Origin: Selaginella tamariscina
Lineage: Eukaryota > Streptophyta > Lycopodiopsida > Selaginellales > Selaginellaceae
Assembly (NCBI GenBank): GCA_003024785.1
Contig: PUQB01000001.1
Span: 2,471,431-2,535,430, forward strand
Length of the DNA: 64,000 nucleotides
Direction of reading: 5' to 3'
Both the position numbers and the translations under genes were made by a program. The notes below the pieces were generated by a model that saw only the letters and a program-made list of their open reading frames with translations, had not been told where the DNA came from and did no database searches. This document shows positions 1 to 12,510 of this stretch, in pieces; position 1 is the stretch's first letter; the number at the start of each line of letters is the position of its first letter.

Positions 1-957
1 GGTGACGCAAAGCTTGGGGGATATGGATTAATAATTCAGGGGATATTCGAATGGAATATTCTCCGGGTGAGAATGTTGGGCGATGCTTGGACTTCCATAC
101 TGATGGAAAGTTCCCCGAAGAATATTACAAAAAATAAATAAATAAAAATTTACTGCAATTGATTTTTTTAATTAAAAAATTTTACTTAGGTAGACCCGGT
201 CAAAGATAGTGGGCCTTTACCTGTTGTACTTTGTTATGTTCTTTTTCTGTTCTTAACAATTCTTAACAATTGTGTTATGGATCGCTGGGGATTGGATATC
301 CAGATGATAATGGATGAGCTAATTTGTCTGTTTCTCACTAGGATGGTTAGTTTAGGGAAAAATAAATAATAAATAAATAAAAATAAAATTATAAATTCAA
401 ATATGAGGGAGAGGTTTTTAGGGTAGCTTTTTATTTATTTAGATCTCCTTTTTTTAATTTTCTTTTTCTATTTATTTTTTCTTTTTGGGGCCCCAATTTG
501 TAAAATACACACTTATCAGAAAAAATTTCCACTTGTGTTTGTCTTCCTTGCTGGTTTGGGAGGGCGTAAGCGCCCAGAATCTGAGGTGCGCGCGCCCGGT
601 CAGATTCTAGGGTTCTTGAGCTCGGTGTGCTGCGTTTCGGAAGCAGCACATTGATCGAGCTGCCAGATTTTCTCCACGCATGGATACTGGCTGTCTTGTT
701 CTTCCCACTGATAGCCTGTGGTAGCGGCAATCTATCCGTTTCGGCGGGCTAGGGTTTGTAGAATCCAGAATGCAGGCATTGAGGCAGGCGGACGAGCAGC
801 TGCGGCAGCAAATGTGAGAGTTTTCTATCTTGTCTCTGTGTTCTTGCAGCGCTTCTGCAAGCGTTCCATCTGCGAAGAAGAAATCGGAAAACTGGAAGGC
901 TACGAGAAGTGGAGGGGAGAAGGAGGGGGAGGAGGGGAGCTCCTAAGATTCTACGGC
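1..957. other. Upstream region of the AHL gene, no gene seen
   Basis: The first 500 bases are AT-rich, with short TAAA-type runs near 125-150 and 360-390. From about 560 the sequence becomes GC-richer and purine-rich (GGAGGGGGAGG-type runs near 910-945), as expected for a promoter and 5' leader just before the AHL start codon. Reading frames here are short and resemble no known protein. No TATA box stands out. Confidence 0.5.
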
Positions 958-3030
958 ATGGAAGGAAGAGGAGAGCCGCCGCCGCCGCTCTCTCCTCACC
1001 ATCTGCATCACTCCATGGCCCCCTCGCAGGCGCCTTCCTTCTCTGCCATTCTCCAGCGGCAGCAGCAGCAGCAATCGCAACAGCAGCAACATTCTCAACA
1101 GCAACACCCGGGGATGCATATGTCGATGTCTTCTCCTCCAGGTTTGCATGCGCCTTCGGCAATGAGGCCTTCTTCTGCTCCCACGGCCTCGATTGGCAGC
1201 CCTAACAATCCGTCCGGTGGAGGTGGATTTCATCCGGACGGTTCCATGGCGCTCGTCCCACAGCAGATGAGCAGTCCGAGCATGGTGGGTATGATCGGTG
1301 TTCGACCGGGGTCCGAGCCGGTTAAGCGGAAGAGGCAGGCCAAGGAAGTATGCGATGCGCCGCGGCTAGGGCTCCAGCGTCTCGCTCGCCCTCACACCGC
1401 TCTCTTCAATCAATCCGGGGTCATCCCCGCCCGAGAGAAGCGGAGAGGCCGTCCTCCGGGGTCCGGCAAGAAACAGCAGCTGGCAGCACTCGGTACGTTT
1501 GTTGTATGGTGTCTCGCATTGTGTTGGGAAATCTCGGTGGATTGATTGCATTGAAGTTGTTTCTTTTTCTTAAGTTTCTATCATTGTTTTGTTAATTCTT
1601 GTTTTGCTTGTCTGAAGGAAGAAAACTATGCGTTCTTAACATTGAGGTTACTTCTGTAGGCTCTGCGGGACAAGGTTTTACTCCTCATGTCATCACTATT
1701 GCTGCTGGAGAGGTAAACTTTGTCACAAAGTCTTGTGTAAATGGATTGACATATGTTTGTATTGGAATGCAGGATGTGGCAACGAAGATTATGTCATTCT
1801 CGAACACTGGACCGAGGGCTGTGTGCGTTCTTTCCGCAAACGGTGCCATTTCAAATGTTACGCTTCGTCAACCCGCAACATCTGGTGGCACTGTTACTTA
1901 CGAGGTGGGTGGATAATTATACCGTGCGTATTTCTCGAAACATGCACTAATTAAGCAAGTTATAGCATTTCTAATTCGAAAACCGATGGTTTCTATTTAT
2001 ATTTTTCAAATTTGAAATTTGAATATCTTGTGTACAGGGTCGATTCGAAATACTTTCGCTGTCAGGATCCTTCTTATTGACTGAAAGCGGTGGAACACGA
2101 AGCAGAACAGGGGGTCTCAGCGTCTCATTGGCGGGTCCAGATGGTCGCGTTGTTGGCGGCGGTGTTGCCGGCCTTCTCATGGCCGCCAGCCCTGTTCAGG
2201 TACCTGCACGTATAATATCATATCGTAGATTCCTTGTTGTCAATGAATAGTATATGAACTTCACGTGTATATGTATCTACGTATATATAGCCATTTGTCC
2301 AGTATCATGCATTTTATATCCATGTATGCTTACATATACACAGACCAGTTGTTTTCTACTATTGTTTTACTTGATGAGCAGTTTTGAAACTCATCATGCA
2401 CGCTTATGTACTCGCAAACAGGAACAAATGTGTATCCTGACACACTTTTTATTAAGTATTGTACATTTCCTAAGATGTTTATATACATGGCTGTCTATAT
2501 CTCGCCTTGTCCATCTTTGCCACACAAGACATACGTGTTTATATATACATCTATATATAGATGCCTGTGCAAGCACGCAACACAATTCACATACCCATGT
2601 ACATACACATACGTAGCTCATTGTTTTAGTTCTGTGTAGCTATAAATTCAACTGGTGGGTATAATTAAGGAGATGACGGGACACAGTTATCGGTGTTCGT
2701 GCAGGTAGTTGTGGGGAGTTTATTGCGGACACGCGCAAGGCAGCTCTTCCACGGGCAGACAGCGGTAATCCTTTGCAATCCCCACAAGCAGGAGCACCAC
2801 CGGGAATGCAAAGAACACCGCCGGCGGGGAAGCCGGATCATCTGGGAAGCCCCAGGAGTCCGGAAGACAGCCCCCCAAACATGGAGCAACAAGGTAGTGG
2901 CGGTAGCAACCTCATGCATTCCTCACAGGTACAGGGTTTGGGTTCAATGCACGCACTAGGGGGATGGTCAAGCAGTCAGTCGCTGTCGGAGAGGCGTGAT
3001 ACAGATATAAACATACCGTTACCGGGATAA
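958..3030 (+). CDS. AT-hook motif nuclear-localized (AHL) protein, frame-broken
   Basis: Encodes an AHL family protein, which binds AT-rich DNA through AT-hooks and forms trimers through its PPC/DUF296 domain in the nucleus. The exons I read are 958-1492, 1660-1712, 1773-1904, 2038-2199 and 2705-3030, all with GT-AG borders. The start at 958 (MEGRGEPPPP) begins a Gln- and Pro-rich N-terminus. A clear AT-hook, KRRGRPPGSGKKQ, lies just before intron 1. The PPC domain runs through GFTPHVITIAAGE and GRFEILSLSGSF to PVQVVVGS. Two places are broken. The first AT-hook of type-II AHLs (RPRKY) is present near 1337-1351 but in another frame, so the in-frame text reads KRKRQAKEV. After VVVGS at about 2720 the expected FIAD ending is reached only with a one-base shift, after which the frame to 3030 is open. 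It is either a pseudogene or carries sequence errors. The family assignment is secure. Confidence 0.85.
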
Positions 3031-3939
3031 TGACTTAACGGAAGGGGGGAGTTTCTTAAAGGTTTCCTTAAAAGGAATTAACTGGCTCCCGTTAAATTTT
3101 CTCTCAGCTAACAGCAGCAGATTGGAAGGCTCTCACGTCATCCGTTATCTTATCTCAGCTTCTAGGTACTCCCATTTACTACTTTTTTTTCAATTTCTTT
3201 TTTGCCTGTCTTCTTTTTAATAGCTTTAGTTTTTTTTTTAATTTATATATAGGTGGTTTTTGTGTTGTATACTTAAACAATTTTTTTGGGACTGATTTTT
3301 ATGACAACACACACTCTCGGGTGAGGAAATTCTTTCACCCGTTTGGAGGTAGAAGGGCTTTGCTGACTGTTTGACGGAATCTAATATCAAAATGCTCCTC
3401 ATTTATTGATATGCCTCGGTTGTGCTTATCACTATATCTATCCCCATACATACGTGTGTGTATAGAGAGAGATATTAAAGTAAACAAGATATTTGAAATT
3501 TGAAAGTGAAGATATTTGAAAGGGACAAGGAGGGAAGTAAGAACCTGGTGCGTGTGAGACGAACACTTGGTTGAATGAATGAGGTGAAAACGAAGTAAAC
3601 GACAACTGACATCTCAATTCTCTACACTACTACTGCTGCAACATATGGCATTCAAGGAAAAGGAATGGGGGTGAAAAGAACACCGTCATAGTTGTTTTCT
3701 TTTTACACACATATACACCACACCAACTGGATTGTCACATTTACTTCCTGTGTGTGTGTGCGTGTTTCTGCGTGTGTAAGTCAGTGTGTACAGACTGCTG
3801 CCGCCTTCTGCACCTTACAGTCACAAGATATAACTTTGACACTAACATCAAACCGATGGTGACCTGTCACGGTTCAGAATTATTAGTTGTTCATTAAACT
3901 CTACTAAGCTAGAGAGAGAGAACTCACTACACTACACTA
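3031..3939. other. Intergenic region between convergent AHL and lipase genes
   Basis: This is the 3' flank of the AHL gene and of the lipase on the other strand. It is AT-rich, with T-runs near 3183-3240 and a short TG-rich stretch near 3750-3790. I see no conserved coding segment. Confidence 0.5.
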
Positions 3940-6002
3940 TCATTTGCGATTCTTCCATAGCTTGTGGACTTGAACACCCACGTAGAACAGGGAGGAGCAC
4001 ATGAACAGATAATCAAACCGGTGTGTAAACCTTGAAACCCTCCCCAATGTAATGACTAAAAACCTCATCAAAGGTCGCTTCTTCTCCTTCTTCCTTCTAT
4101 ATGTCGTTGCTGATGCCTCTTGTACTCTCCTCGCAAATATTAAACACGCCACCTTGCTCCTAAAAGCCCTGTTGTAAACAATGAACGTTAGGAAGGTATG
4201 TGTGTTTACGGAAGTGAGATACCTTAGGGCCTGCTTCTTGGGGCGGGTAAACCTTCGAATCGGTTCAATCTCATGCTCACTTTCCTCGCTGAGAGTCTCC
4301 ATGGTACGCACCGGCTTAGACTTGGAGCTCTTCTTATTCTTGTACCACTGCATGTTTAGAGAAGCAGTGCAGACCTCCACTTCAGAACTGCCCTGCCTCT
4401 CTAATGTAGTACTCGCAGCCAGCTCTGCGGATTGAATAGCAAAGACATTATCTATGTAGCTCAGTAGACTGTGACCCTTCATGATGTCCATGTTTAGATC
4501 TCCGAAGTGGAAGTCTAGATGGTGACGAACAGTCCAGCAAGCTTGGTCTACATACTCCGGTGCACCACTCTTCTCAGGGTCGAGGAGAACCATATCACCG
4601 GCAAAGAAGTAACCGTACCCGGACTGATGTGAGAGTGCAAGTGCAATTGCACGGTGAAGAATAACACGTACAAGACCCGGGAACCAAGCAACAGCCTGCG
4701 TACACACTGTGATGATCTTGAACTTGTAGCCTTTGCCCTTCATGATAAGCTGTCCGACCATGAGTAAGAGGTTTGAGATATGGAGGATGTCCTGCAAGGG
4801 ACCTGCTTGGAGTCCTGCCCACATAGAGTAGAGAATGTATGCAACCGGCATCACCTTAGGAACTATGTCGTCTCTGGAGACTATGTGGACAAAGTGGTGC
4901 TTGTAGCGTGTGTTGATGTGTCTTGCCAGGTTGTAATCTGCGAAGAACGGGGATCCAAATGTATAGCATTGTAGCTGCATGGGAGATCAAAACCATAAGT
5001 TCGATATAGCCTTCACACACACACACATGGTTGGTATATCCAAGTACATAAAAGTGTATACCATAAGTTCCTGAATGTATGAGTGTATATGTATAACATA
5101 TTCAATGGGTTAATAAAAAGCAGAAGAACATACATATACATATATAAGCATTCTATGTTTGGTATATCTAAATATAAGTATGTGTATACGTGTGTTTCAA
5201 CAATATAATTTTAGTGTATTCATATATACATAGATTATAGATAATATTTATTGGAAGTTTCATATGCATATACAAAAATATACAATCACAGTCTAGTTAT
5301 GTGCAACATAAACCACGGCTGTAGTTATCTACACAACACCACACACAGGGGAAAAGGAGAGAGACGTCCTGTACTTCTCTCGCTCCGCCCTTTAGGCTGT
5401 TATTTAACATGGATAAACTATAGCTGCTTCTAGTGGCATTATCTAGTCACAACGGAATCATTTAACAACTAAACCACACACACACACACACAGTACCTGC
5501 TGGTGACACCAGCGACCAGTAGCCTCCAAGAGACGCAATCCAAGTAAGGAAGCTACAGCACCACCCAGAGAATGCCCAGTAAGCACAAGGTTCTCCCCAC
5601 GAACAAGCAACCTCCGAAAGTAGTCGAGCGGTATAGTCTTAGCCCTGTCAAGGAAACCGGCATGCGCAGCACCCGGTCCGAGGCTCATTGTCCGGTGTAT
5701 AAAGTTGAGGTCGGTGAACGCATCGCTCACATCAAAACTACCTCGGAATGCAGCAATTATGTGGTTACCGGACACACTTCGTACGACAAGCAGCGTTTGT
5801 CTGCAGTTCTCAAAGCCAGACTCCTTGAGCTCCTCCTCGGGGATGAACTCGTACTGTGCAGACGGTGGTAGTCCGTACGTCTCGTTCATTGCACGAAGCT
5901 CTTCTTCTGGGTCCTTGCTGTATACCACCGCAGACAGGATTATCGCATCTATGAGCCATAGCGGATGTTATCATCTCTGATAATCTTATTGAGAGAAGCC
6001 AT
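3940..6002 (-). CDS. Class 3 (Lipase_3) alpha/beta-hydrolase lipase
   Basis: A probable sn-1-specific acylglycerol lipase of the plant Lipase_3 family. Exon 1 runs down to 5497 and exon 2 covers 4974-3940, with a 522-bp GT-AG intron containing a CA run. The nucleophile elbow GHSLGG is at about 5558-5575 (near residue 142). The likely catalytic Asp is in SRDDIVPKV and the His in GHSLLSYID, both in exon 2. The oxyanion segment AAFRGS precedes the elbow. The C-terminus is basic and hydrophobic, so membrane association is possible. I place the start at 6002 (MASLNKII), but this ATG directly follows an AG, so it could instead be an internal exon. Between 5950 and 5955 the frame shifts by one base (a TAG follows RYGS), and the protein resumes as DAIILSAVVYSKDP. 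The family is certain. The 5' end and intactness are not. Confidence 0.85.
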
Positions 6003-6750
6003 CTATGAGAAATGGGGAAAATAATCAGGAAAATGATAATAAAAACCTTATATTTCGTTTAATAATCAGACTGTACTAAATACCTTATATTTTGTATGAT
6101 TATATAATTTTATGGATCAAATTAATTCTTACCTGTGTATAGCAAAATCCAGATCCTGCCGCCTTCCGATTTGTTCCTGGGGTCCAAAATGACCTAAAAA
6201 GCGATTCTGTCTCCTATCTGTGCCTTACACGTGGATCCTTGCTCGTGCTTCCGTGGCAATATTCTGTGTCTCAACGTGGCACAACCGGGTTGTTGTTACA
6301 CCTTGTCCCATCTGCTCTTTAGATAGATTAGTTTAATAAATTAGATAACCATGAATTATTATTTTAAGTACTTTGCACTTTAACGAATTGTGTTCTTTTA
6401 CGTGTCGCCTAACTACAAAATCAATATATACACACTGTATATATATATATATATTATACTGTATTAGCAAATGACACACACACACACACAACGTCATAAT
6501 GTGTTTATAATGTATTTTATAATATATTAAACTCTTTAGCAGCTTCTCAGAGATAACCCGATGAAATGAAACACAAATATATAAAATATAAAGAAACATT
6601 TAAAACTGCTTGTCATGGAAAGAGTGATTTGTAACAATTTGATAGTATGCAATATACTAGCATGAGTTACTGTTCATGCAACCCATCAAGTCAACACCCA
6701 ACAGAAAACGCATACTATGCACACATGCATCTCTCTCTCTCTCTCTCTCT

Positions 6751-6813
<63 letters not shown>

Positions 6814-6854
6814 ACCTACACGATACACAGAGCTTCTTAAAGAACAATATATGC

Positions 6855-6939
<85 letters not shown>

Positions 6940-7649
6940 TTGAGCACCTACACGATACACAGAGCTTCTTAAAGAACAAAATAGCAACGATGACAAATGG
7001 CAACTGTTTTTCTATAAATTATTAATTTTAAAGACACGGTAAATTCGTGAAAATACTGTGGTGAAATATTATCTTAATTTTAACCATGGTGAATATTTTA
7101 ACTTTAACCATGGTGAATATTCACAATATTGCTAATAGTTCGTGGTATGTAGTGTGTACATATATAAACGACACGTACATGAAGAGTATATGAGTATATT
7201 AGAACATACTACATATAAAATCGGCGCCCACACAACATAAGCACATGCAGATTCTTCAGCTACTACATTCTTTTCATTTATGTAAATATGCAAGTTTTTA
7301 TAACTTGCGAATTTGAATTTAAATAGGGCGGGAAGTCGCTTAGAAATCACATAGGACTTGTTCCTTGGAATGTTATCTGCAAATTCCCAACATACACGTT
7401 ACGGTGACCAGGCGGAATTTGGCATCTTCCGTAGAAGAAAACGGAGCACAAAAAACGCGACCTGACCACGTCGCACCACGTTCCACGCTCTACCACGTGG
7501 CACCGTGTTGGCCGTGGGATAAGAGATCGCCGGCTTGTCTGAAGTGCTTGGTCTATTTGGGAATCTAGGACGATTCCTACTGTTCCTCAATCAATCACTC
7601 GATCTCTGCAATCTCAGTTCCCTTAGTCGGATTTCTGATCACAAACTGA
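6003..7649. other. Divergent intergenic region, lipase and RIN4-like genes
   Basis: A 1.6-kb gap between the lipase start (-) and the RIN4-like start (+), presumably holding both promoters. It is AT-rich with TA runs (6438-6455), a CA run (6477-6490) and the microsatellite duplication listed separately. A short direct repeat (AACCATGGTGAATATT) occurs at about 7082 and 7108. No coding segment was recognised. Confidence 0.5.
6727..6979. repeat. Tandem duplication of a compound CT/TA/GA microsatellite
   Basis: Two copies of a roughly 126-bp unit. Each starts GCATCTCTCTCT, runs through (CT)n, (AT)n and (GA)n, and ends with the unique block GCACCTACACGATACACAGA followed by GCTTCTTAAAGAACAA. The second copy has an added (CA)n block between (CT)n and (AT)n. 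The CT and GA tracts in each unit are complementary and could fold back around the AT core. Confidence 0.9.
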
Positions 7650-8706
7650 TGGCAGTAAGTGTGTGTGCGTGCGTGTGCAGTAAATTTAGCTATGTTCAAA
7701 TGAATTCTTTGCAGCAGCAGAGAGGCACGCACGTGCCACGATTTGGGACCTGGGATGCAAACGACCACGCTCCTTTCACCAAGGTGTTTGACACAGCAAG
7801 AGCAGGGAGAGGTGGGAAAATGATCAATCCCAACGATCCAGAGCAGAACCCGGATGCATTCCTAAAGCCCCCAACTCCTCCCCCAAAATCCCACGACGCC
7901 GGCCACTCAGATCCACATGGGAGACGCAGCAGGCGTGCAAGTAGAGAGGAGGGGGAGTTGAGGAAATACATGGGATCTCCCGCTCGGAAACCTGCTGTTG
8001 CCCGGACTGCATCCTCTGCTTCTGACCATGGAAAAATCCGCTCTCCGCTGCATCCTCAACCCAATCCCAAGGTAGATTTTCATGTTTCATTTCTGCAAGG
8101 GGAATGTTTTAGTGTCAGAGGGACATATGCATGTGTTGTATTCACACATTATACTTGCCGTGCTTTGTATGCCATCTACGGTGTGCTACAAGACAATGTG
8201 TATGTCACATCTCACATTTGTCTTGATACAAGCTGGCTACTATGCAATGTATGATAGTATAGTCTAAATGCAAACTGAAGACAGGAAATAACGATATCAT
8301 CTATAATTCTAGTTCATGATGTTGATATGCTGGAAAGCATACACATCATGCGTGCGTGCGTGTGTATGTGTGTGGTATATTCACATCCTATTGTACAGGT
8401 TGCTCCTACGTTGCCAAAGTTTGGGGATTGGGATGCAAAGGATCCTTCATCTGGGGAAGGATTCACAGTGATATTCAATAATGCACGTAATGAGAAGCAA
8501 TCTGGAGGGCCTGGCCGTGGCCCTCAAATGACCAACGGAGCCATGCCATCCTTCGATTCTCAACATCATCATAACCAAGAACAGGAACACAAGCGAGTAA
8601 GTTTCCACACACACACACACACGAATATGCATACACACACATGTATATGATCTCATTTGATTTTATTGCTTAATTACAGAGAAACTGGTTTTGCTGCTTT
8701 TCTTGA
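7650..8706 (+). CDS. RIN4/NOI-like immune regulator with two NOI motifs
   Basis: A RIN4-like protein of about 195 residues; RIN4 is a plasma-membrane immune hub in plants. The exons are 7650-7655 (only Met-Ala), 7715-8071, 8399-8596 and 8680-8706, all with GT-AG borders and no frame break. The first NOI motif, VPRFGTWD, is at about residue 8 and the second, LPKFGDWD, is at the start of exon 3. Both match the P-x-F-G-x-W core cut by the bacterial protease AvrRpt2 in Arabidopsis RIN4. The last exon encodes only RNWFCCFS and a stop. Its double Cys is the palmitoylation anchor typical of RIN4 C-termini, so membrane attachment is expected. The linker is basic and proline-rich. The gene is convergent with the kinesin gene, 182 bp apart. 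Only functional equivalence to seed-plant RIN4 is uncertain. Confidence 0.9.
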
Positions 8707-8888
8707 GCACACGTTTGATTCTTTCTCGTATTGTATACAACGTTAGCAATTAACTATATTCTTTTATTTCTTGTCTAAATATCTATAGTTCATATACTAT
8801 GTATATATTTCTAAATGCTGATAATGCTTGTATCTATTATGTTGTTGACTTCTATACGAAGCAAACCATATCGTTTGTGATTATGTAC

Positions 8889-9587
8889 TTACCGTGCCCT
8901 TAGTAAATGTAGCACGCTAAACACAGCTGCTTTGAAAGACCACCTTGCCACATCATGACTTTCCCCCGACTTGCAGTTCGAACCCACTTCATGAACTCCT
9001 TGCGTTCCTCCTCTAAGAGGCCTAATTATCTGTGCCTTACGTACAGATAACGTCTTCGTATTACCTATTAAACAGAAAAATGTGTTATAAACATACTTGT
9101 GTGTGTGTGAGAGAGAGAGAGAGAACCTGGAACATCTCCTCCGCATTTGGTTAACAAGTCCTTGTAAGCAAGCAACTGGACCTCCAACATTTCCTTTTCA
9201 CCAGCCATCTGCAAATTTGCATGACATGTATGTGACTTGCCTTATATATGTATATGTTAGTGCATCCATAGATATATTATCCAGTTGATGTAACATACAT
9301 ATCACCATGTATATGCTGTGTGTGTGTGTTATGTATACCTTGTTAAGTTTTTTTCCCAGTGTTTGAACTGTAATCTCAAAAACAGCTAGCGTTTTTGAAA
9401 GTTCCTCATTAACCACCTCTTCACGATCCGTTTCTACTGGATCGCTGTATAATAGCCCTTCTTCCTCGAATAGCTGCTTTAATATTTCACCTATATTATG
9501 CAAGCTTGGTGTTTTCTTCGAAAGAGCTAGCTTCAGCTGCTTGGCAATGGTAATGAGTAATTATTTGAATAACTAAAACCTGGTCAG

Positions 9588-9641
<54 letters not shown>

Positions 9642-10228
9642 GTTCAACAATTCTGGCTCAGCTAATATATACCTTTTCAATTACTCCGATGCATTGAGGA
9701 CCATTCACGAGAGTATATGTTACTGTAGTACCTATAATATATATGAAATAATAACTAATTTATCAAATAATTTAATATACTTTTTATGTTGATGGATATA
9801 TATTAATATCTTATGTTATAGGAAAACGAATGTATTTACCTTCATTTATTAAAGAGTTGAGTCGAGCGTTTAGCATAATCACTTGAGACCTTAACTGCTC
9901 GCATTCACCTTCGGCTTTCGCCAGCAGCTGTTCGAGTTCATACCTCGACCTTTCTGCGTTTACTTTGGGCTTGTTCTTTATTTGTTTGGCCCTGCACGTG
10001 AAAAACTTATAAGTATCATGCAGCACCTAACACCTAGTCCTATATTAAGCATTTATAAAACTTTATTAACAGTAAACCGCACCTCAGTCCGAAACGCAAG
10101 GTGGACAAAGTCTCAGATGCATTATACGGGCTCGATGAGCAGCAGCAAAGCAAAGCGGTCCTAGAATTTCCACCCTGTGCAGACGCAGACGCATATATTC
10201 ATGTATGTGTATGCATGATATATATATA

Positions 10229-10261
<33 letters not shown>

Positions 10262-12442
10262 TGTTACCAAAGACTCTTGCAGGATCCTCGTCAACTTTGA
10301 GTCACGGTAAGGTATATGGCATGCCTTCTCTACAAATTGAACCTTTTATCACATAGACAATAACACATATAAACAAGACATGTACTTGTGTATACGCATA
10401 CCGACATAATACAAACCCGTATAAAAATTTACAATCCGATACCTACCGCTGGTAAGAGCGTTAATAACGTTTCCGAGGGCAGAAAGGGACCTGTTAATGG
10501 TCTTTGCTTCTGTAAGGAGTTTGCCTTCAGCACAAGTCTTCTCCACTTTCTCAGATCCCGCAAGGTCCACGAGAAAAAGCTTTCCAGTTTTCACACTGCA
10601 TGTATATCATGCAAAATCGTTATTGATAATAATGGTTATCCTTAGCATCTAAAGAAATGTGAAAAAAAACGAATATGCCTGTCTGTCCACTATGATACTC
10701 GAGAAAACTTTCAACCTTCTGTCCTCCGTGTTTGTTTGCTGAATGTTGATCAACACGACGCAATGGCTTCTGCTGCTATTGCAGTTCATGTCTGAACTTA
10801 TTGAGAAAATACAACCGTGTAGATATGTGTATATGTCCGTGCGTATGTGAGCGTGGGTGTGTGTGATATACAAAAGGATACGAGTTGCACCAACAGCCCT
10901 GTTTGATATTCCCACCTGCAATCACGGTCCAAGTTGCATCTCTAAGGATGTACTTAAATTTCAGTACCTGTACGAGCTCCATCATTTCTTGCTCCGTTTG
11001 AACATAAACCTGCACATGATCAACTGGATTAATTATATAACAACACATTTAGTGTGTGTGCTCGCGCGTGCGTGCAGAGAGGGAGGGAGTGAGAGAGCAC
11101 CTCTGAAGCCTCCGCAATGAAAATCCCGCGCGTTTTATCTTCTTTCACCTGCAGGTTGTCTTTTGTAGAGTCGAAAAGATCTCTAGATATATAAAAAAAA
11201 AAAAAACACTGTCAGTGTTTAAGAGAAAAGGTTAATCCGGACCTTATTTTCTCCATGTAGATTTCCACCTGCGTCCGATTTCGAAAATCTCTCTCTTCTC
11301 TCTCTTCTCTCACTCACTCACACACACACACACGCATGCACCCACGCAACGTGTGCACACATATATACCAGATAGATACACACACAAATATAGTTTCAGT
11401 TACCATTGACAACTTGATGATGAATTCCACTGTTGGATCCGCTGTTTCAATGTACTGAAAAATGCAGCGTGCGACCCTTGGCAGAATCCCCTTATGCTTA
11501 TGATCGTCGGAGCCCTAAAAATAAATAAAACAAACAAGAATAAAAAAAGCAACTAAAGACTCACCTCCATGCTGTACGTCTTGCCAGCTCCAGTCTAGAC
11601 AAGGTATATGAGAATATTGAAGATGTATGACAAGTACCGACATACATCTTAGAAATATAGACCCACGTACTTTTTCTTTGTTAGCGTAATCATATACAAT
11701 ATATGTGTGTGTTACACAAATACAGACATACAAAAAAAAGTATATGAACTTTCACGTGTATAAACACGCACGTACGTTCTCCTATGTATATATACGCACA
11801 ATACACAGGCAAAAACACAGAACCCCATATTACCTGTCCATATGCAAGGACAGTCCCATTGATGGCGGTCATGGCATCTAATTACACAGAAACAGAGAGA
11901 TCATTACAAAGAAGCGAAATGGATAGTTTGCAAACCTTGTACAATGGGGAGGGCAACAAAATCGAAGACTTGCTCTTGGGTGGATTTTTCTCCGAAAACT
12001 CTATCGAAGGAGAATGCAAAATCTCCCTCTTTGTCGTCCTGTCCGTCATTGTAGGCGGAAAAAAAATATATGAAATTTGTTAGAATGCAGAAGGATCGAG
12101 GTAAAAATCTGGATGAATAAGTAAGAATCGAGCCACAAAAAACAGATTTGGGATGGATAAGTAAGGATCGAGTCACAAAACATGAACTTTGGGATGAATA
12201 TGCAAGAATCGAGCTAAAACCATGAAATTTGGGATGGATAAGTATGAAGCGAGCTGAGAAATATGAACTTTGGGATGAAGAAGCAAGATTTGGATGAGTA
12301 AGAGCTAGAAAAACAAAGAATGCAGAGAAATGACCTTAAAATCAAAGGACTGATCGTCGTGGATACGGAATCCAGGTGCATCGCCCGCCATCTCCTTGGC
12401 AGTCTGCGGCCTGAAGCGCACGCACACCACTACATGCGACAT
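8889..12442 (-). CDS. Conventional (KIN-1 type) kinesin heavy-chain-like motor
   Basis: A plus-end-type microtubule motor with an N-terminal head. The start at 12442 ([12 protein letters not shown]) opens exon 12442-12335. Further exons include 12038-11936 ([11 protein letters not shown]), 11877-11834 ([10 protein letters not shown]), 11594-11565 (P-loop [10 protein letters not shown]), 11514-11404 and 11268-11243. The later exons carry NSSRSHC (switch I), VDLAGSEK (switch II), [12 protein letters not shown] and [12 protein letters not shown] neck/coiled-coil stalk follows ([12 protein letters not shown], then Glu/Leu-rich exons to about 9130). The last exon, ending at 8889, carries the basic segment IIRPLRGG. 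Splices checked by eye keep the frame, including a donor inside AGAAG|GTTG before KTGKLFLVD. Intron 1 contains a minisatellite. It resembles the single KIN-1 member of plants. Partial copies of its exons are scattered further along the window. Confidence 0.9.
12100..12310. repeat. Minisatellite in intron 1 of the kinesin gene
   Basis: Four to five degenerate copies of a unit of about 55 bp containing TTTGGGATGGATAAGTA and AATCGAGC. It lies wholly between the first two kinesin exons. Related units recur at about 34990-35040 and, on the other strand, at 50510-50560, which helps identify those places as kinesin fragments. Confidence 0.8.
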
Positions 12443-12510
12443 TCTTCCCTGCTTAGGGTTCTAACAGCCCTAAACACTTTCCCGCCATTTCTGCCCTAAA
12501 TCCTCTACTT

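Noticed and set aside
718-957. N-terminal extension of the AHL reading frame before 958
   Set aside because: The frame is open by chance. The codons before MEGRGEPPPP are not AHL-like, and no ATG occurs in that stretch of the frame.
749-1233. Minus-strand frames over AHL exon 1
   Set aside because: Shadows of the GC-rich, CAG-repeat exon on the opposite strand.
2254-2640. Several open frames in AHL intron 4
   Set aside because: They translate CA/TA-rich intron sequence (Tyr, Ile, His and Thr runs) and have no conserved text.
6686-7003. Long low-complexity frames ([12 protein letters not shown])
   Set aside because: Direct translations of CT, AT and GA microsatellites.
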